A DNA stretch of 64,000 nucleotides from JBBQNY01 sp038330365 (lineage in GTDB: Bacteria > Pseudomonadota > Gammaproteobacteria > Xanthomonadales > Ahniellaceae), in the NCBI GenBank assembly GCA_038330365.1, contig JBBQNY010000001.1, forward strand, positions 1 through 64,000, given 5' to 3'. Below, piece by piece: positions 53,693-63,355 of this stretch. Numbering within the stretch: the first letter of the stretch is position 1; the number at the start of each line of letters is the position of its first letter. The notes under the pieces were generated by a model. It was not told the DNA's origin. It ran no database searches and saw nothing but the letters and a program-made list of their open reading frames with translations. The position numbers and the translations under genes were made by a program.

Positions 53693-55729
53693 TCAGGGCG
53701 CGGCAGCGTCGCGGCTACGCTGCAGACGCAGCGCCCGAATCTGTCGCGACAGACTGTCGAACCTGACGGATTCCCTGCCGTCGTCCCGCTCCTCCGGAGC
53801 ATATCGAAGCGCGATGAATCCCGACGCAATCCCGAGAATGGCATCGGCGCTCTCCGGATGCGCCAGCGCCGCCCGCTGTGCGAAGTCGCGTGGGCCTTCC
53901 GAGGACGCGCGTGGGACACCGGCGCGCGCAAGACGGTGTTCGAATTCGCGATACAGCGAGCGCCAGCGGGAGTCGCGCACGGTGCCACGCAGCATGAGCA
54001 ACAAACCTGCCAGACCGAGCGCGGACAGCGTCATCGCGCCCCAGACCAGCAAACTCTGGAGTCGATCGTTGGCTTCGACGCCCAGTCGCTCGAGCACGTT
54101 TTGCTGGCGCAGCGCGTCGAATTCGATCACCGCCCTTTGCCACCACGCGCCCAGGAGATCGGCCCGATCCCGGAGCCCGTTCCACCATCCGGACGATGCG
54201 AACCAGGCATTGCCCGACACCTCACTGCTGTAGGCGGCGCCTCCGCGCAACACCCGTTCGGGCGCAACGGCGGCCGTCGGGTCGACGCGTACCCAACCGC
54301 GATTCTGCAGCCAGACCTCGGCCCAGGCGTGCGCGTCGGACTGCCGCACGATCCAGTAGCCGCCTGCGGCATTGCGATAGCCGCCCTGATAGCCCGTGAC
54401 AATGCGTGCCGGAATGCCGGCCGCGCGCATGAGGAACACGAAGCTCGACGCGTAGTGTTCGCAGAACCCGATGCGGGTGCGGAAAAGAAATTCGTCGATC
54501 GCATTGCGGTCAAGCGGCGGCGGATCGAGAGAGTAGACAAATCGCGCACGCACCATCGCGAGGGCTTCGCCGATCACCGCGTCGTCATCGCCAGGATGGG
54601 CAGTACGCCATCGCAGCGCGAGCTCGCGGGCGCGAGGATTCGACTGCTCCGGCAAGCTCAGGGCCGATTCGCGCTGCTCCTCGGGCAAGCGCGCCTGCAA
54701 CCGGTAGCTGGGGCTGGAAATAGCGCGGTAGCGACGTTCCGCGCGTGATCCCGCCTCGCCGCGGGCTTGCAGGTCGACTCCAATCTCGATGTCCGGGGTG
54801 GCCGAAAGCGGCGCGTCCAGCACGAATCGCCACTCGCGCGGCGCCGATGCCAGCATCACTTCGTAGTCGTAGCGCGGGGTTCCTGCTTCCACCGGAACCG
54901 GGCCGCGCAGCCGCGCAAAGCGCCGGGAGCCGCGCCACACGCGACCGTCGAAGGTCCAGAGCACGAGCGCTCGCCAGTAGCGGTCGCGTGAGGCAGGCGC
55001 GTTGCCATCGCCAAGGAATCGAACCCGGAACGCGGGCGAGTCGTCCAGCGCCAATCCCGACAGAGAGCCGAGTTCCAGTTCATCATCAATGCCGATCCGA
55101 CTCCGCGGCGTCGTGTCGGGACTCCCCCAGAGCGGCGAGCCCAGGCGGGGAAAGAACATGAAGGACGCGATGGCAAAAGGGATCACGATCGCGAGCGTGA
55201 ACGCCGCCTGCCGCAGTGCTGTCGGCAGGTCGGCCGCGACCCGTCGGAAGGGCATGCGTGCAGGGCCCCCGGTTGCGTCGTCGCGCAGCCACCGGAGCGC
55301 GACCAGCACCAGCAGTAGCAGCAGCGTGGTGGCGATCATCTGTCCGATGCCCTGATCCTGCAGGAAGGCAGCCATGGCCAGAAAGTTCGCGACCATGACC
55401 ACGAGGCGGGCATCGCGCACGCTGGTCGTCTCGAGCAGCTTGAGCACGAGCATGGAAGCGAGCAGCGCCGCTCCGGCCTCGCGTCCGAAAAAGCTCGGCT
55501 GCGTCGCGGTGATGGCGGCGCAAACCGCCACCAGCAACAGCAATCGCCAGAGTGCAGGCACAGGGCCGGCACCCCGCCACCGCGCCACCAGCGCGAGCAC
55601 GGTCACGGGCAGCGCCGTGCCCACGAGCCACAACGGCAGCCACTTCGCGTGCAGCAAGAGCGCGACGGTGAGGACCGCGCCCACCGCGAGCAGCGATCGA
55701 GCCGAGGGCGGTGGCGGCAGGGGTTTCAC
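53693..55729 (-). CDS. DUF3488/transglutaminase-like membrane protein (TgpA-like)
   Basis: 678 residues if GTG 55729 is the start, which overlaps the DUF58 stop as GTGA; an ATG at 55753 is the alternative. N-terminal hydrophobic helices (about five, residues 15-165), a periplasmic transglutaminase-like domain with Cys (GFCEHYASS), His (DAHAWAEVW) and Asp (RVDPTAAV), and one further membrane helix near residue 570 with a cytoplasmic tail. The Pseudomonas relative TgpA is essential. It closes the moxR-DUF58-transglutaminase operon, a conserved trio of unknown pathway probably acting on envelope proteins. Confidence 0.9.
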   Translation of the reverse strand: MKPLPPPPSARSLLAVGAVLTVALLLHAKWLPLWLVGTALPVTVLALVARWRGAGPVPALWRLLLLVAVCAAITATQPSFFGREAGAALLASMLVLKLLETTSVRDARLVVMVANFLAMAAFLQDQGIGQMIATTLLLLLVLVALRWLRDDATGGPARMPFRRVAADLPTALRQAAFTLAIVIPFAIASFMFFPRLGSPLWGSPDTTPRSRIGIDDELELGSLSGLALDDSPAFRVRFLGDGNAPASRDRYWRALVLWTFDGRVWRGSRRFARLRGPVPVEAGTPRYDYEVMLASAPREWRFVLDAPLSATPDIEIGVDLQARGEAGSRAERRYRAISSPSYRLQARLPEEQRESALSLPEQSNPRARELALRWRTAHPGDDDAVIGEALAMVRARFVYSLDPPPLDRNAIDEFLFRTRIGFCEHYASSFVFLMRAAGIPARIVTGYQGGYRNAAGGYWIVRQSDAHAWAEVWLQNRGWVRVDPTAAVAPERVLRGGAAYSSEVSGNAWFASSGWWNGLRDRADLLGAWWQRAVIEFDALRQQNVLERLGVEANDRLQSLLVWGAMTLSALGLAGLLLMLRGTVRDSRWRSLYREFEHRLARAGVPRASSEGPRDFAQRAALAHPESADAILGIASGFIALRYAPEERDDGRESVRFDSLSRQIRALRLQRSRDAAAP

Positions 55730-56724
55730 AGCAGCGCCAGTGCCGTGAGGCATCGATCGCGGAATGCCGCGCCGTGATCCGGCCCCAGTGACTGCTGCGG
55801 CAGTTCAAGCGCGAAGCGGCGGCCCGTCTTCGCCGCATCCAGAACCCAGCGCGTCAGTCGACTGACGCGGGCTTCGAAGGGCAGGGTGGCGGTATCACTC
55901 CAGCGAAGTCTGAGTGGCCCGTCGGCCGGCAACGCGGGCTCGCGCACCAGCAATCGATCGACGCGCGCCGAGGGCTTCCACGCCACGCGCCGGGGCGGGT
56001 CGCCGGGGCGGTAGTCGCGGAGACTATCCCAGTCGTCGCCCTCTGCGTGTCGAGTCCGGCCATCGGTTTCCATGCCCGTGTCGGGCAGCGGACATGAGTC
56101 CGCTTCCGGCCGCGGCCAGATGAGTGCCGATTGCCGGGGCCGGAGCACGCTCCAGGCCCTGAAGAATCCGAACGGCGCATCGCTTGCAGCCGTGATGCAG
56201 GGCAGCGGCTGCCAACCTCGGTGTTCCGTGGAAAACCCCAAGGCGCATTCGCCGCCCGCGCTGAGATCGACATTTGCAGTGCCCAAGGGTCCCGCGAGTT
56301 CAATGCCGGCCCGCTCGCGCTGGCTCTCCGCCGCGAATGAGCACGCCAGCTCAGCGCTATCCCCGGCATGGACGGGCCTGCATTCCACGCGTTCCAGACT
56401 GACTCCCTGGAGCGACTGCACCGCGCGCAGCGGACTCAGAAACAGGATGCCGGCGAGCGAGAATGTCAGCAGCAGTGCGGCATTGTTGTTGAAGTTCAGC
56501 GCACCGAGCAGCATGACGGCGAGCAGTACCCCGGCGTAGAGGCCGAATCGCGTGGGCAGGATATAGATGCGCCGGCGGTGCAGTCGGATCGGCAGCGGCT
56601 CGGGCTTCCGGTAGCGAGTCAGTGCAGGCAGCCGGCGCTCGGCGAATGCGCCTATCCGCGCGCGCAGGCCAGCACGTGGATGTGGATCCGGATTCCCTGA
56701 ATGGCTGGAACGTTCGCTGCGCAT
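55726..56724 (-). CDS. DUF58 membrane protein
   Basis: 332 residues. Two transmembrane helices near 60-105, and the DUF58 motif DSLRDYRPGDPPRRVAWKPSARVDRLLVREP in part (YRPGDPPRRVAWK near residue 240). DUF58 proteins often carry a von Willebrand-like fold and partner with MoxR ATPases. It is 33 bases after moxR and overlaps the transglutaminase gene. Confidence 0.88.
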   Translation of the reverse strand: MRSERSSHSGNPDPHPRAGLRARIGAFAERRLPALTRYRKPEPLPIRLHRRRIYILPTRFGLYAGVLLAVMLLGALNFNNNAALLLTFSLAGILFLSPLRAVQSLQGVSLERVECRPVHAGDSAELACSFAAESQRERAGIELAGPLGTANVDLSAGGECALGFSTEHRGWQPLPCITAASDAPFGFFRAWSVLRPRQSALIWPRPEADSCPLPDTGMETDGRTRHAEGDDWDSLRDYRPGDPPRRVAWKPSARVDRLLVREPALPADGPLRLRWSDTATLPFEARVSRLTRWVLDAAKTGRRFALELPQQSLGPDHGAAFRDRCLTALALL

Positions 56725-56757
56725 GGGGGCATCACGACGGCCGGCAACGCCGTGCCC

Positions 56758-57726
56758 CTATTGCCGGTCCACCGGCACGCTCGCGATGAGTTGCCGCGCC
56801 AGTTCATCGCGATCGGTTCCATCCATGCCAGGCACCAGTCGGTGGCCTGCAGTCGCGACGAACACAGCCTGCACGTCTTCCGGCAGCACAAAGTCGCGGT
56901 TTCCGAGCAGTGCCCAGGCGCGCGCCGCATGCAGCAATGCGAGGCCCGCGCGTGGCGAAAGTCCCGTGCGCAGCTGCGCACGCGTGCGGGAAGCCAGCAA
57001 CAGGGCCTGCAGATAATCAAGCAGCGCAGGACGGACGACGACCGCGTCGACGCGTCGACGCAGCGCCATCAGTGCGCCGGCATCGAGCTGCGGCGAGAGC
57101 TCGTCGAGCAACTCGCGGCGGTCGCGCGAGGTCAGCATTTCGCGTTCGGCTTCAGGCGGTGGATAGCCGAGGCTGATGCGCAGCAGGAAACGGTCGAGCT
57201 GGGAGTCCGGCAAGGGATAAGTGCCGGCAAGGTCGAGCGGATTCTGGGTTGCAATAACCACGAAGGGCTCGCGCAGCGGGTGCATTTCGCCATCGACCGT
57301 GACTTGATGCTCCGCCATCGCCTCAAGCAGCGCGCTTTGTGTCTTGGGGGTGGCGCGGTTGATCTCGTCCGCCATGACCAGTTGCGCGAACACAGGTCCG
57401 GGATGAAATCTAAACGTCGAATGCTCCCGCTCGAATACGGATACGCCGATAATGTCGGATGGCAGCAGATCGCTGGTGAACTGGATGCGCGAGAAAGTGA
57501 GCCCGAGGGTCGCAGCCAGTGCGTGGGCGAGCGTCGTCTTGCCCATGCCGGGCAGATCTTCAAGCAGCAGGTGGCCGCCCGCGAGCACGCCCGCGAATGC
57601 AAGCCGCACGGCGTGACGCTTGCCGAGCACGATACGGTTGACCTGCTCGATGGCTGCGGCAAGCCGAGCCCGTTCTTCGTGCAGGGAGGGTTCGGTGCCA
57701 GTGTCCAATGCCTCTGCCTTCGCCAT
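56758..57726 (-). CDS. MoxR-family AAA+ ATPase
   Basis: 322 residues from ATG 57726; the longer frame to 57792 would start at GTG inside the divergent gene. Walker A LEDLPGMGKTTLAHAL, Walker B LVMADEINRATPKTQSALLEAM and the sensor ATQNP are intact. MoxR proteins are chaperone-like ATPases for assembly of partner complexes, here most likely the DUF58 and transglutaminase proteins downstream. First gene of its operon. Confidence 0.93.
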   Translation of the reverse strand: MAKAEALDTGTEPSLHEERARLAAAIEQVNRIVLGKRHAVRLAFAGVLAGGHLLLEDLPGMGKTTLAHALAATLGLTFSRIQFTSDLLPSDIIGVSVFEREHSTFRFHPGPVFAQLVMADEINRATPKTQSALLEAMAEHQVTVDGEMHPLREPFVVIATQNPLDLAGTYPLPDSQLDRFLLRISLGYPPPEAEREMLTSRDRRELLDELSPQLDAGALMALRRRVDAVVVRPALLDYLQALLLASRTRAQLRTGLSPRAGLALLHAARAWALLGNRDFVLPEDVQAVFVATAGHRLVPGMDGTDRDELARQLIASVPVDRQ

Positions 57727-57770
57727 CAGCGGGGTCGCAAATTCGACCACCGACCGAGTGTAACCAGTCG

Positions 57771-59696
57771 GTGGTGAGCCCGGAGTCGACACGGGCTGCA
57801 GGCGAAATCAGCCCCTGGCGGAAGCCGTCGCCGCGCGCACTGTTCGTCGCTTTCTGGTCGCTGCTGGTTGCAATCAAGTTGGGACTGGCAGCCCGGCTCG
57901 ATCTGTTCGCCGATGAGGCGTTCTACCGTCTGGAGGCCTTCCATCCCGCGCTGGGCTATAGCGACCTGCCGCCGCTCACGGCGTGGCTTGGTGCGATCTC
58001 GATGTCGGTGTTCGGCGACAACCACCTCGCGCTGCGGCTGCCGTTCCTGCTGCTCGGCTCCGCGGTGCCGTGGCTGGTGCTGCTATGGGCCGCGCGCTTC
58101 CCCGCCACGGCGCCGTTTCGCTGGCAGGCAGCCCTGCTGGCCTGCCTGCTGCCGCTCGCCGGGCAGCTCGGAATATTTGCCTTGCCGGACGTGCCCCTGA
58201 CCGTGGCGATGCTGCTGTCTGCGATCGCGCTCGATCGCGCGCTTGAAAAAGGCCACAGCATCGACTGGCTGCTGCTGGGCGTGGCACTCGCCATCGGCTG
58301 GTTGAGTCATTACCGGTTCGTGTTCTGGTACGCGGCCGGCGCGTTGTGGCTGATTGCCAGCGGCCCAAGGGAGTGGCGTCGAAGCGGGTTCTGGATCGCG
58401 CAGATCATTGGCCTCATGGGTTTGTTGCCGAGCGTTCTCTTCAATTCGGAACACGCCTGGTCGGCACTGCGCTTCCAGTTCGTCGACCGGCACCCGTGGC
58501 AGTGGCACGCCGATGGACTGCTTGATCCCGCGTGGCAGGCGCTGATTGCGACACCGCCTTTGTTCATCGCCATGATTTTCGCCATGGTCGTTCTCGGGCG
58601 GAGCGCGCGCGCAGACAATGTGCGCGCGCGCGCGGCCGCGTTTTCGAGCGTGGGACTGCTCGTGCTCGTCTGGACCGTGGGCCTGTTCGCCGACTCCCTG
58701 CGCAGCCGCTTTCACTGGACGCTGCCCGCATGGCTGCTGATCCTGCCGTGGGCTGCGGCGTGGATTCCAGTGCAATCCGCGCGCGTCGGCGGGTCTGGAT
58801 TCCGGCGTCTCGTGGCGAGCCTCAGCACTCCCGTCGCGGCTACCGGCCTCAGCCTTGCCCTCATCTGCCTCACGCTGATGGCGGGCGGCGTTGATCGGGC
58901 GCGCTACTGGCGTGCACCACTGCCCGACAACCTTCTGGGCTGGCGTGAGGTCGCAGCCTGGGTCGACGCGTTGCGGGTCGACGATGCGGACACGCGCCTG
59001 GTCGCCGACAATTTCGTGCTCGCCGCCGAACTGGACGATCAGCTGCACCAACCTGTGGCCACGCTCGACCACCGATTGAACCAAAAGCATGGGCGGAGCG
59101 CCCAGCTGGCGCTCTGGCGACGTGACGAGTCTTCGCTGCGCGATTGGGACGAAGGCGAAGCCGGATGGCTGGTGGCGGAACCCGGCGCTCTGGCGGTGGT
59201 GGACTGGGCCGCCTGGCAAATGCACTTTTGCAGCCTCTTTGCTCAGGTGGAGCTGCGGTCCGAACTGGTTGTGCCGACCACGCGCGACCGCTGGGTCGCT
59301 TATCGCGTGTCACGCAATACAACGGGTGCGGGCCGGCGCTGCGCCCTCGCTCCGGTCGGCAGGCTGGACTATCCCGCATCCTCGAGGCCCGTCACTGCCG
59401 GGGCGTCGGTCGAAGTCGCAGGCTGGGTGTTTCTCGGCAACGAGAAGATACGCGCACTCGAGCTGGCGCTGGGAAACGGTCCACGTACCCCGGCGATCTA
59501 TGGATTGGCACGGCCGGACGTGCCGCCTCTGTTCGCCGAAGGCGGGCCTGCGGACGCGGCCATTGGCTTTCGCGCCACGCTCGACGCCCGTCACGCCGAA
59601 CCCGGCGTGCTGCGTGTGCGGGGATGGGCCGTGACCGGGTCAGGCAGGGAAGTGGGATTCGAATTGCCGCAGGGCGTTGAGCTGCGCCGGCGCTGA
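57771..59696 (+). CDS. GT39/ArnT-like membrane glycosyltransferase
   Basis: 641 residues if GTG 57771 is taken; the ATG at 57708 would overlap the divergent moxR start. About ten to twelve transmembrane helices with the first-loop acidic motif DLFADEAFYRLEAFHPALGYSDLPPL in part (DEAFYRLEA near residue 46), the catalytic feature of the PMT/ArnT (GT-C) fold that uses lipid-linked sugars. The last 200 residues are soluble and beta-rich, likely periplasmic. Acceptor (protein, lipid A or polysaccharide) unknown. Confidence 0.8.
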   Translation: MVSPESTRAAGEISPWRKPSPRALFVAFWSLLVAIKLGLAARLDLFADEAFYRLEAFHPALGYSDLPPLTAWLGAISMSVFGDNHLALRLPFLLLGSAVPWLVLLWAARFPATAPFRWQAALLACLLPLAGQLGIFALPDVPLTVAMLLSAIALDRALEKGHSIDWLLLGVALAIGWLSHYRFVFWYAAGALWLIASGPREWRRSGFWIAQIIGLMGLLPSVLFNSEHAWSALRFQFVDRHPWQWHADGLLDPAWQALIATPPLFIAMIFAMVVLGRSARADNVRARAAAFSSVGLLVLVWTVGLFADSLRSRFHWTLPAWLLILPWAAAWIPVQSARVGGSGFRRLVASLSTPVAATGLSLALICLTLMAGGVDRARYWRAPLPDNLLGWREVAAWVDALRVDDADTRLVADNFVLAAELDDQLHQPVATLDHRLNQKHGRSAQLALWRRDESSLRDWDEGEAGWLVAEPGALAVVDWAAWQMHFCSLFAQVELRSELVVPTTRDRWVAYRVSRNTTGAGRRCALAPVGRLDYPASSRPVTAGASVEVAGWVFLGNEKIRALELALGNGPRTPAIYGLARPDVPPLFAEGGPADAAIGFRATLDARHAEPGVLRVRGWAVTGSGREVGFELPQGVELRRR

Positions 59697-59711
59697 CTCG
59701 CGCAGGGCAGC

Positions 59712-60302
59712 TCAGGCCAGCACTTCAAAGCCCGCCTGCCGGAGCAGAGTGGCCGTTGCAATAAGCGGCAGTCCGATCAGGGCAGTCGGGTCGTCGCTGC
59801 GGATCCATTCGAACAGCGCGATGCCGAGACCTTCCGCCTTGAAGCTTGCGGCGCAGTCGAGCGGTCGTTCGCGCGCAACGTAGCGTTCGATTTCGCCGAG
59901 TCCGAGCGTGCGCAGGTGCACCGCCGTCTCGACCTGCCGGTACAGGTATCGGCCCGACGCGCCGTCGAGCACGCACAGGCCGGTCAGGAACTGGACGGTC
60001 TGCCCGGATATCGAATGCAGTTGCTGCACCGCATCCTCCGCTGTCCCGGGTTTGCCGAGCCTCCTGCCATCCGCGGTCAGCGCAATCTGGTCGGAGCCGA
60101 TGATGATCGCCTCTGGATATCGGCAGCGTACGGCCTGCGCCTTGGCAATCGACAGACGCTGCACCTGCTCCACGGCGGATTCTTCGGGAACAGACGCTTC
60201 ATCGATGTTGGGCACTTCGGTATCGAATTTCGGCACCAGTCGACCGAGCAATTCCGCGCGATACGTCGAACCCGATGCGAGCACGATGCGCCGGCTGTTC
60301 AC
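59712..60302 (-). CDS. Maf-type nucleotide pyrophosphatase (YceF-like)
   Basis: 196 residues. N-terminal LASGSTYRAELLGRL and the central GSDQIALTADGRRLGKPGT are Maf signatures; YceF-type enzymes hydrolyse 7-methyl-GTP and other non-canonical nucleotides. Alternative: the YhdE dTTP/UTP branch; the LASGS-Y-R form fits YceF better. Start overlaps the stop of a small membrane protein gene (ATGA). Confidence 0.9.
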   Translation of the reverse strand: MNSRRIVLASGSTYRAELLGRLVPKFDTEVPNIDEASVPEESAVEQVQRLSIAKAQAVRCRYPEAIIIGSDQIALTADGRRLGKPGTAEDAVQQLHSISGQTVQFLTGLCVLDGASGRYLYRQVETAVHLRTLGLGEIERYVARERPLDCAASFKAEGLGIALFEWIRSDDPTALIGLPLIATATLLRQAGFEVLA

Positions 60303-60778
60303 TCGACGGGAGCACGCGCGGCGCGGGCGGATTTACGCAGCGACGCGGCGCTGGCGTAGGCGTCGGTCAGTTCGCCACGAACGATGTCGAGGCGCGCGAG
60401 CTGCACATCCACCGAGTGCTTGGACGACGCCAGGGCTCCGCGCGCAGTCTTCAGTTCGCGCAGGGAAGCGGCAGCGGAATGGTCCCGGATCCACAGGCGA
60501 TGGGCGAGGACCTCACGCAGCGCCTGCTGGAAAGCGTCGCCCGCGTCGAGCGACGAATTGGCATTGGCCGCCATCTCGCTGGGCAGGCGTCCCAGCATCT
60601 TCTGCAACTCGCCCATGCGCTCGCGGCAGCGCTGCAGGCTGACCTCAAGCGCGTCCGCACCATCGACCAGGCTCCGCTGCAGATTGCGGTGCGCCAACCG
60701 CCGCCAGCCGAGCGTCAGGAAAACGATCGCCACCGCGGCCAACAGGAAGGTCACCACCATCCAACCCACAACACCCAT
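60299..60778 (-). CDS. Unknown small membrane-anchored coiled-coil protein
   Basis: 159 residues: one N-terminal transmembrane helix (residues 5-24) and then a helical, Ala/Leu/Arg-rich cytoplasmic region (VSLQRCRERMGELQKMLGRL). No family recognised. It is translationally coupled to maf (ATGA), upstream of it. Function unknown. Confidence 0.6.
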   Translation of the reverse strand: MGVVGWMVVTFLLAAVAIVFLTLGWRRLAHRNLQRSLVDGADALEVSLQRCRERMGELQKMLGRLPSEMAANANSSLDAGDAFQQALREVLAHRLWIRDHSAAASLRELKTARGALASSKHSVDVQLARLDIVRGELTDAYASAASLRKSARAARAPVE

Positions 60779-60918
60779 CGATCTCTCCGCTCAAGAATCA
60801 AGCAGTGTGCCGCAGCCCTGCCTGTCGCGAAACCGGCCCGGCTCAGGCCGCGGTCACGTCATAATAAAAAACATTAGAAACACACTGTAATGCATTGATA
60901 AATAAATAACATGAGCAG

Positions 60919-60946
60919 AAAAAAGGCCCGGATACAATCCGGGCCC
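60919..60946 (-). terminator. Intrinsic terminator of tmRNA
   Basis: On the minus strand a GGCCCGGAT/ATCCGGGCC hairpin (arms 60937-60945 and 60925-60933) is followed by six T residues (60919-60924). It sits just after the tmRNA 3' end at 60953. A textbook rho-independent terminator. Confidence 0.9.
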
Positions 60947-60952
60947 TGAAGT

Positions 60953-61309
60953 TGGTGGAGGCGGCGGGAATCGAACCCGCGTCCGAGAATGCTCTATCCC
61001 CAGATCTACATGCTTAGCGCGGCGTTTGATCTCATCCGACGGAAACACGACGCGCGAAGCACTCCGGCGGACCAGTTCGTTAAGTTTTAGCTGCCGACCG
61101 ACAAACCGCAGTCTGCTCGCGATCCCGTGTAAATGACCGAAGGCTCACCCGCACGGACACAGGTGGCAATCGGGTCACGCGGCCTTAGGCCGCGAGAGCG
61201 TAGACGTCGTCGTTGGCGTCTGAGTTTTTGCCGCTGGATTAACGAGGAAAGCTGCCCCCTCGGCATGCACCAAGTGATTTCGCTACCCCCGTCGAAGCCG
61301 ATCGCCCCC
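60953..61309 (-). ncRNA. ssrA: Transfer-messenger RNA (tmRNA)
   Basis: 357 bases. The 5' end GGGGGCG pairs with CGCCTCC before the encoded CCA at 60953-60955, with the G3-U pair needed for alanine charging. T arm with TTCGATTC. The reading frame for the tag gives ANDDVYALAA and a TAA stop near 61188-61220, ending in the LAA recognised by ClpXP. It rescues stalled ribosomes with SmpB, whose gene lies directly upstream on the same strand. Confidence 0.95.
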
Positions 61310-61331
61310 GGGTGAGTTTCGTCACGGGACC

Positions 61332-61359
61332 AGTATAGGGGCAGAAGTCGGCCGCTCAA
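61332..61359 (-). promoter_or_regulatory. tmRNA promoter
   Basis: Minus-strand -35 TTGAGC (61354-61359), 16-base spacer and near-perfect -10 TATACT (61332-61337). The mature 5' end at 61309 lies 22 bases after the -10 box, leaving a short leader to be removed by RNase P. Confidence 0.75.
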
Positions 61360-61468
61360 GGCAACGTCGATCCTGCGTTCATCGCACATCGCGTTTTTTC
61401 GAGCGCAACCGATCCGACCGGGGCAGCGGGGCACTGACTCCCGTTCACGACATGGCTCCCCGAAAACC

Positions 61469-61981
61469 CTAGCTCGCGCGGTTGTGCGAGCGCATGACGC
61501 GCAGCTTGTCGCGCTGCCAGTCGCGTTCCTTTTCGACGTCGCGCTTGTCGTGCTCCTGCTTGCCCTTGGCGAGTCCGAGTTCCAGCTTCACCCGGTTTTT
61601 CGACCAGTACATGGCGGTCGGCACCAGGGTGAATCCCTTGCGCTCCACCGCTCCGATCAACTCGTCGATCTGGCCGCGATGCAGGAGCAGCTTGCGGGTG
61701 CGCCGGGCCTCGGGTACGACGTGGGTGGACGCGGACAGCAGCGGCGCGATCTGCGCGCCGAACAGGAAGATCTCGCCCTCGCGGATGACCGCGTAGGCGT
61801 CGGTCAGCTGACCCTTGCCGGCGCGCAGGCTCTTGATCTCCCAGCCTTCCAGCACGATCCCGGCCTCGAAGCGCTCGTCGATATGGAACTCGTACCGCGC
61901 ACGCTTGTTGAGCGCGATCGTGCCGCCCCGGCCGCTGTCACCCGCGGTCTTTGCGCCCTTGCTGCCTGCCTGCTTCGCCAT
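61469..61981 (-). CDS. smpB: SsrA-binding protein SmpB
   Basis: 170 residues from ATG 61981; an upstream in-frame ATG at 62011 adds ten residues. The OB-fold core with ALNKRARYEFHIDERFEAGIVL and GWEIKSLRAGKGQL, and the C-terminal basic tail (KRDVEKERDWQRDKLRVMR) that sits in the mRNA channel. Partner of tmRNA. Divergent from ratA. Confidence 0.95.
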   Translation of the reverse strand: MAKQAGSKGAKTAGDSGRGGTIALNKRARYEFHIDERFEAGIVLEGWEIKSLRAGKGQLTDAYAVIREGEIFLFGAQIAPLLSASTHVVPEARRTRKLLLHRGQIDELIGAVERKGFTLVPTAMYWSKNRVKLELGLAKGKQEHDKRDVEKERDWQRDKLRVMRSHNRAS

Positions 61982-62052
61982 GCCTGACCTATTCAATGTG
62001 GAGAACGCCAAGGGCGCCTTCTCCTACTAGACTTCCAGCTTGTTCCCACGTT

Positions 62053-62502
62053 TTGACCGCATTCTTGAGTCGAATCAAGCGACAGGCCCTGGTATCGCTG
62101 CCCGCCGAGCGGATGTTCGCGCTGGTCAATGACGTGGCAGCGTACCCGAAGCATTTCGACTGGTGCGACGCGGCCTCGGTGTCGAAGGATGCCTCGGGCG
62201 CCGTATTGGCACATTTGTCGGTCCGCTTCAGCGGTGTCGCTGCGTCCTTCACCACCCGCAATCGCGCCGAGGCTCCGGGCAGAATCCACCTCGAACTCGT
62301 CGAGGGGCCGTTCCGCCGACTTGATGGTGAATGGCGCTTCATCGCGCTGGCGGAGGATGCCTGCCGGGTCGAGCTGGATCTTGAGTTCGGCTTCGCCGGC
62401 AATCTGATCGGGTCGGCGCTGGCAATCGGTTTCCGTTCCTTCGCCGACCGGCTGGTGCAGGAATTCGTGCGCGCGGCGCGGGTGTTCGAGGGTCCGGAGT
62501 GA
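62053..62502 (+). CDS. ratA: RatA, ribosome association/START-like protein
   Basis: 149 residues if TTG 62053 is the start; TTG 62065 is equally possible and there is no ATG in the right place. The SRPBCC fold is plain: SLPAERMFALVNDVAAYPKHFDWCDAASV and GPFRRLDGEWRF. Known as RatA (YfjG), reported to affect subunit joining and also related to coenzyme Q-binding Coq10. ratB overlaps its stop. Confidence 0.9.
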   Translation: MTAFLSRIKRQALVSLPAERMFALVNDVAAYPKHFDWCDAASVSKDASGAVLAHLSVRFSGVAASFTTRNRAEAPGRIHLELVEGPFRRLDGEWRFIALAEDACRVELDLEFGFAGNLIGSALAIGFRSFADRLVQEFVRAARVFEGPE

Positions 62503-62807
62503 GCGGCGCGTGGATTGAAGTGGAACTCGCCTGCGCCGGTCCCGAGAACCAGTCGGCGGTATTTCTGACTCTTCCTGCAGGCGCCCGGGTGGCGGACGCC
62601 ATCGCAGCGGCGCCGACCCATGCACTGCCTCCGGGCGGTCGCGATCAGGATTTCTCGGGTCGGGTAGGCGTATTCGGCCAGCGCTGCAGCCTGGAGCGTG
62701 AACTCTCACCTGGCGATCGGGTGGAGTTCTACCGGCCGCTTGAGCTGGACGCCAAGGCCGCGCGTCGGCAGCGCGCGCGGGAAAGCCGGATCAAAGCTGC
62801 ATCCTGA
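62499..62807 (+). CDS. ratB: RatB/RnfH-family ubiquitin-like protein
   Basis: 102 residues, GTG start overlapping the ratA stop (GTGA). WIEVELACAGPENQSAVFLTL and VGVFGQRCSLERELSPGDRVEFYRPL are the UPF0125/RnfH beta-grasp pattern. The function is not settled; the ratA-ratB pair is conserved next to smpB. Confidence 0.9.
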   Translation: MSGAWIEVELACAGPENQSAVFLTLPAGARVADAIAAAPTHALPPGGRDQDFSGRVGVFGQRCSLERELSPGDRVEFYRPLELDAKAARRQRARESRIKAAS

Positions 62808-62812
62808 GCGAT

Positions 62813-63229
62813 CTACTCAGCCTTGCGGCGCTTCTTGCCGGTATCGGGTGTTTCGTCGTCGAAGGTGGCGCCCGCCTTGCGCAGCCTGAGATTCTCCTTC
62901 AGGAGTTCGGCGTCCTGCTCGGAAAGATAGTCGCCCTCGATGGTCACGAGTGCATCATTCTCGAAACGCAGGCTCAGATTCTTGAGCTCAGCCTCTCGGC
63001 CCCGTCGGCTGACACTGGTGGTGTAGTTCCACTGGTCCTGATCGAAGGGGCTGACGATGGACGGCGTGCCGAGCAGCAGGGAAACCTGCCGTTTGGTCAT
63101 GCCCACCTCAACTTCCTTGACGCGATCAGCGTCGAGCAGATTGCCCTGGGGCACGGTGACTTTGTAGATCAGGCCGCAGCCGCCGAGGGCCGCGATCAAC
63201 ACAAACATCAGAAGCGTACGCAGCAGCAT
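62813..63229 (-). CDS. bamE: BamE, outer membrane assembly lipoprotein
   Basis: 138 residues from ATG 63229 (the frame continues upstream into fur antisense). Lipobox IAALGGC with Cys18, then VPQGNLLDADRVKEVEVGMTKRQVSLLLGTPSI, in part, and WNYTTSVSRRG. SmpA/OmlA family, component of the BAM complex at the periplasmic face of the outer membrane. Acidic and basic tail (ETPDTGKKRRKAE). Divergent from fur, the typical arrangement. Confidence 0.94.
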   Translation of the reverse strand: MLLRTLLMFVLIAALGGCGLIYKVTVPQGNLLDADRVKEVEVGMTKRQVSLLLGTPSIVSPFDQDQWNYTTSVSRRGREAELKNLSLRFENDALVTIEGDYLSEQDAELLKENLRLRKAGATFDDETPDTGKKRRKAE

Positions 63230-63355
63230 TGATCGGGAATTCCAGAGGCGCGAAGGCCGCGAATGATACACTGGGCAGCGTCCTTGGCGCCGCATCCGAC
63301 CCGGCACTACCCGGATGCGCAATCCGTCCGTTGCAGCCCTCTGGAGACTGACCCC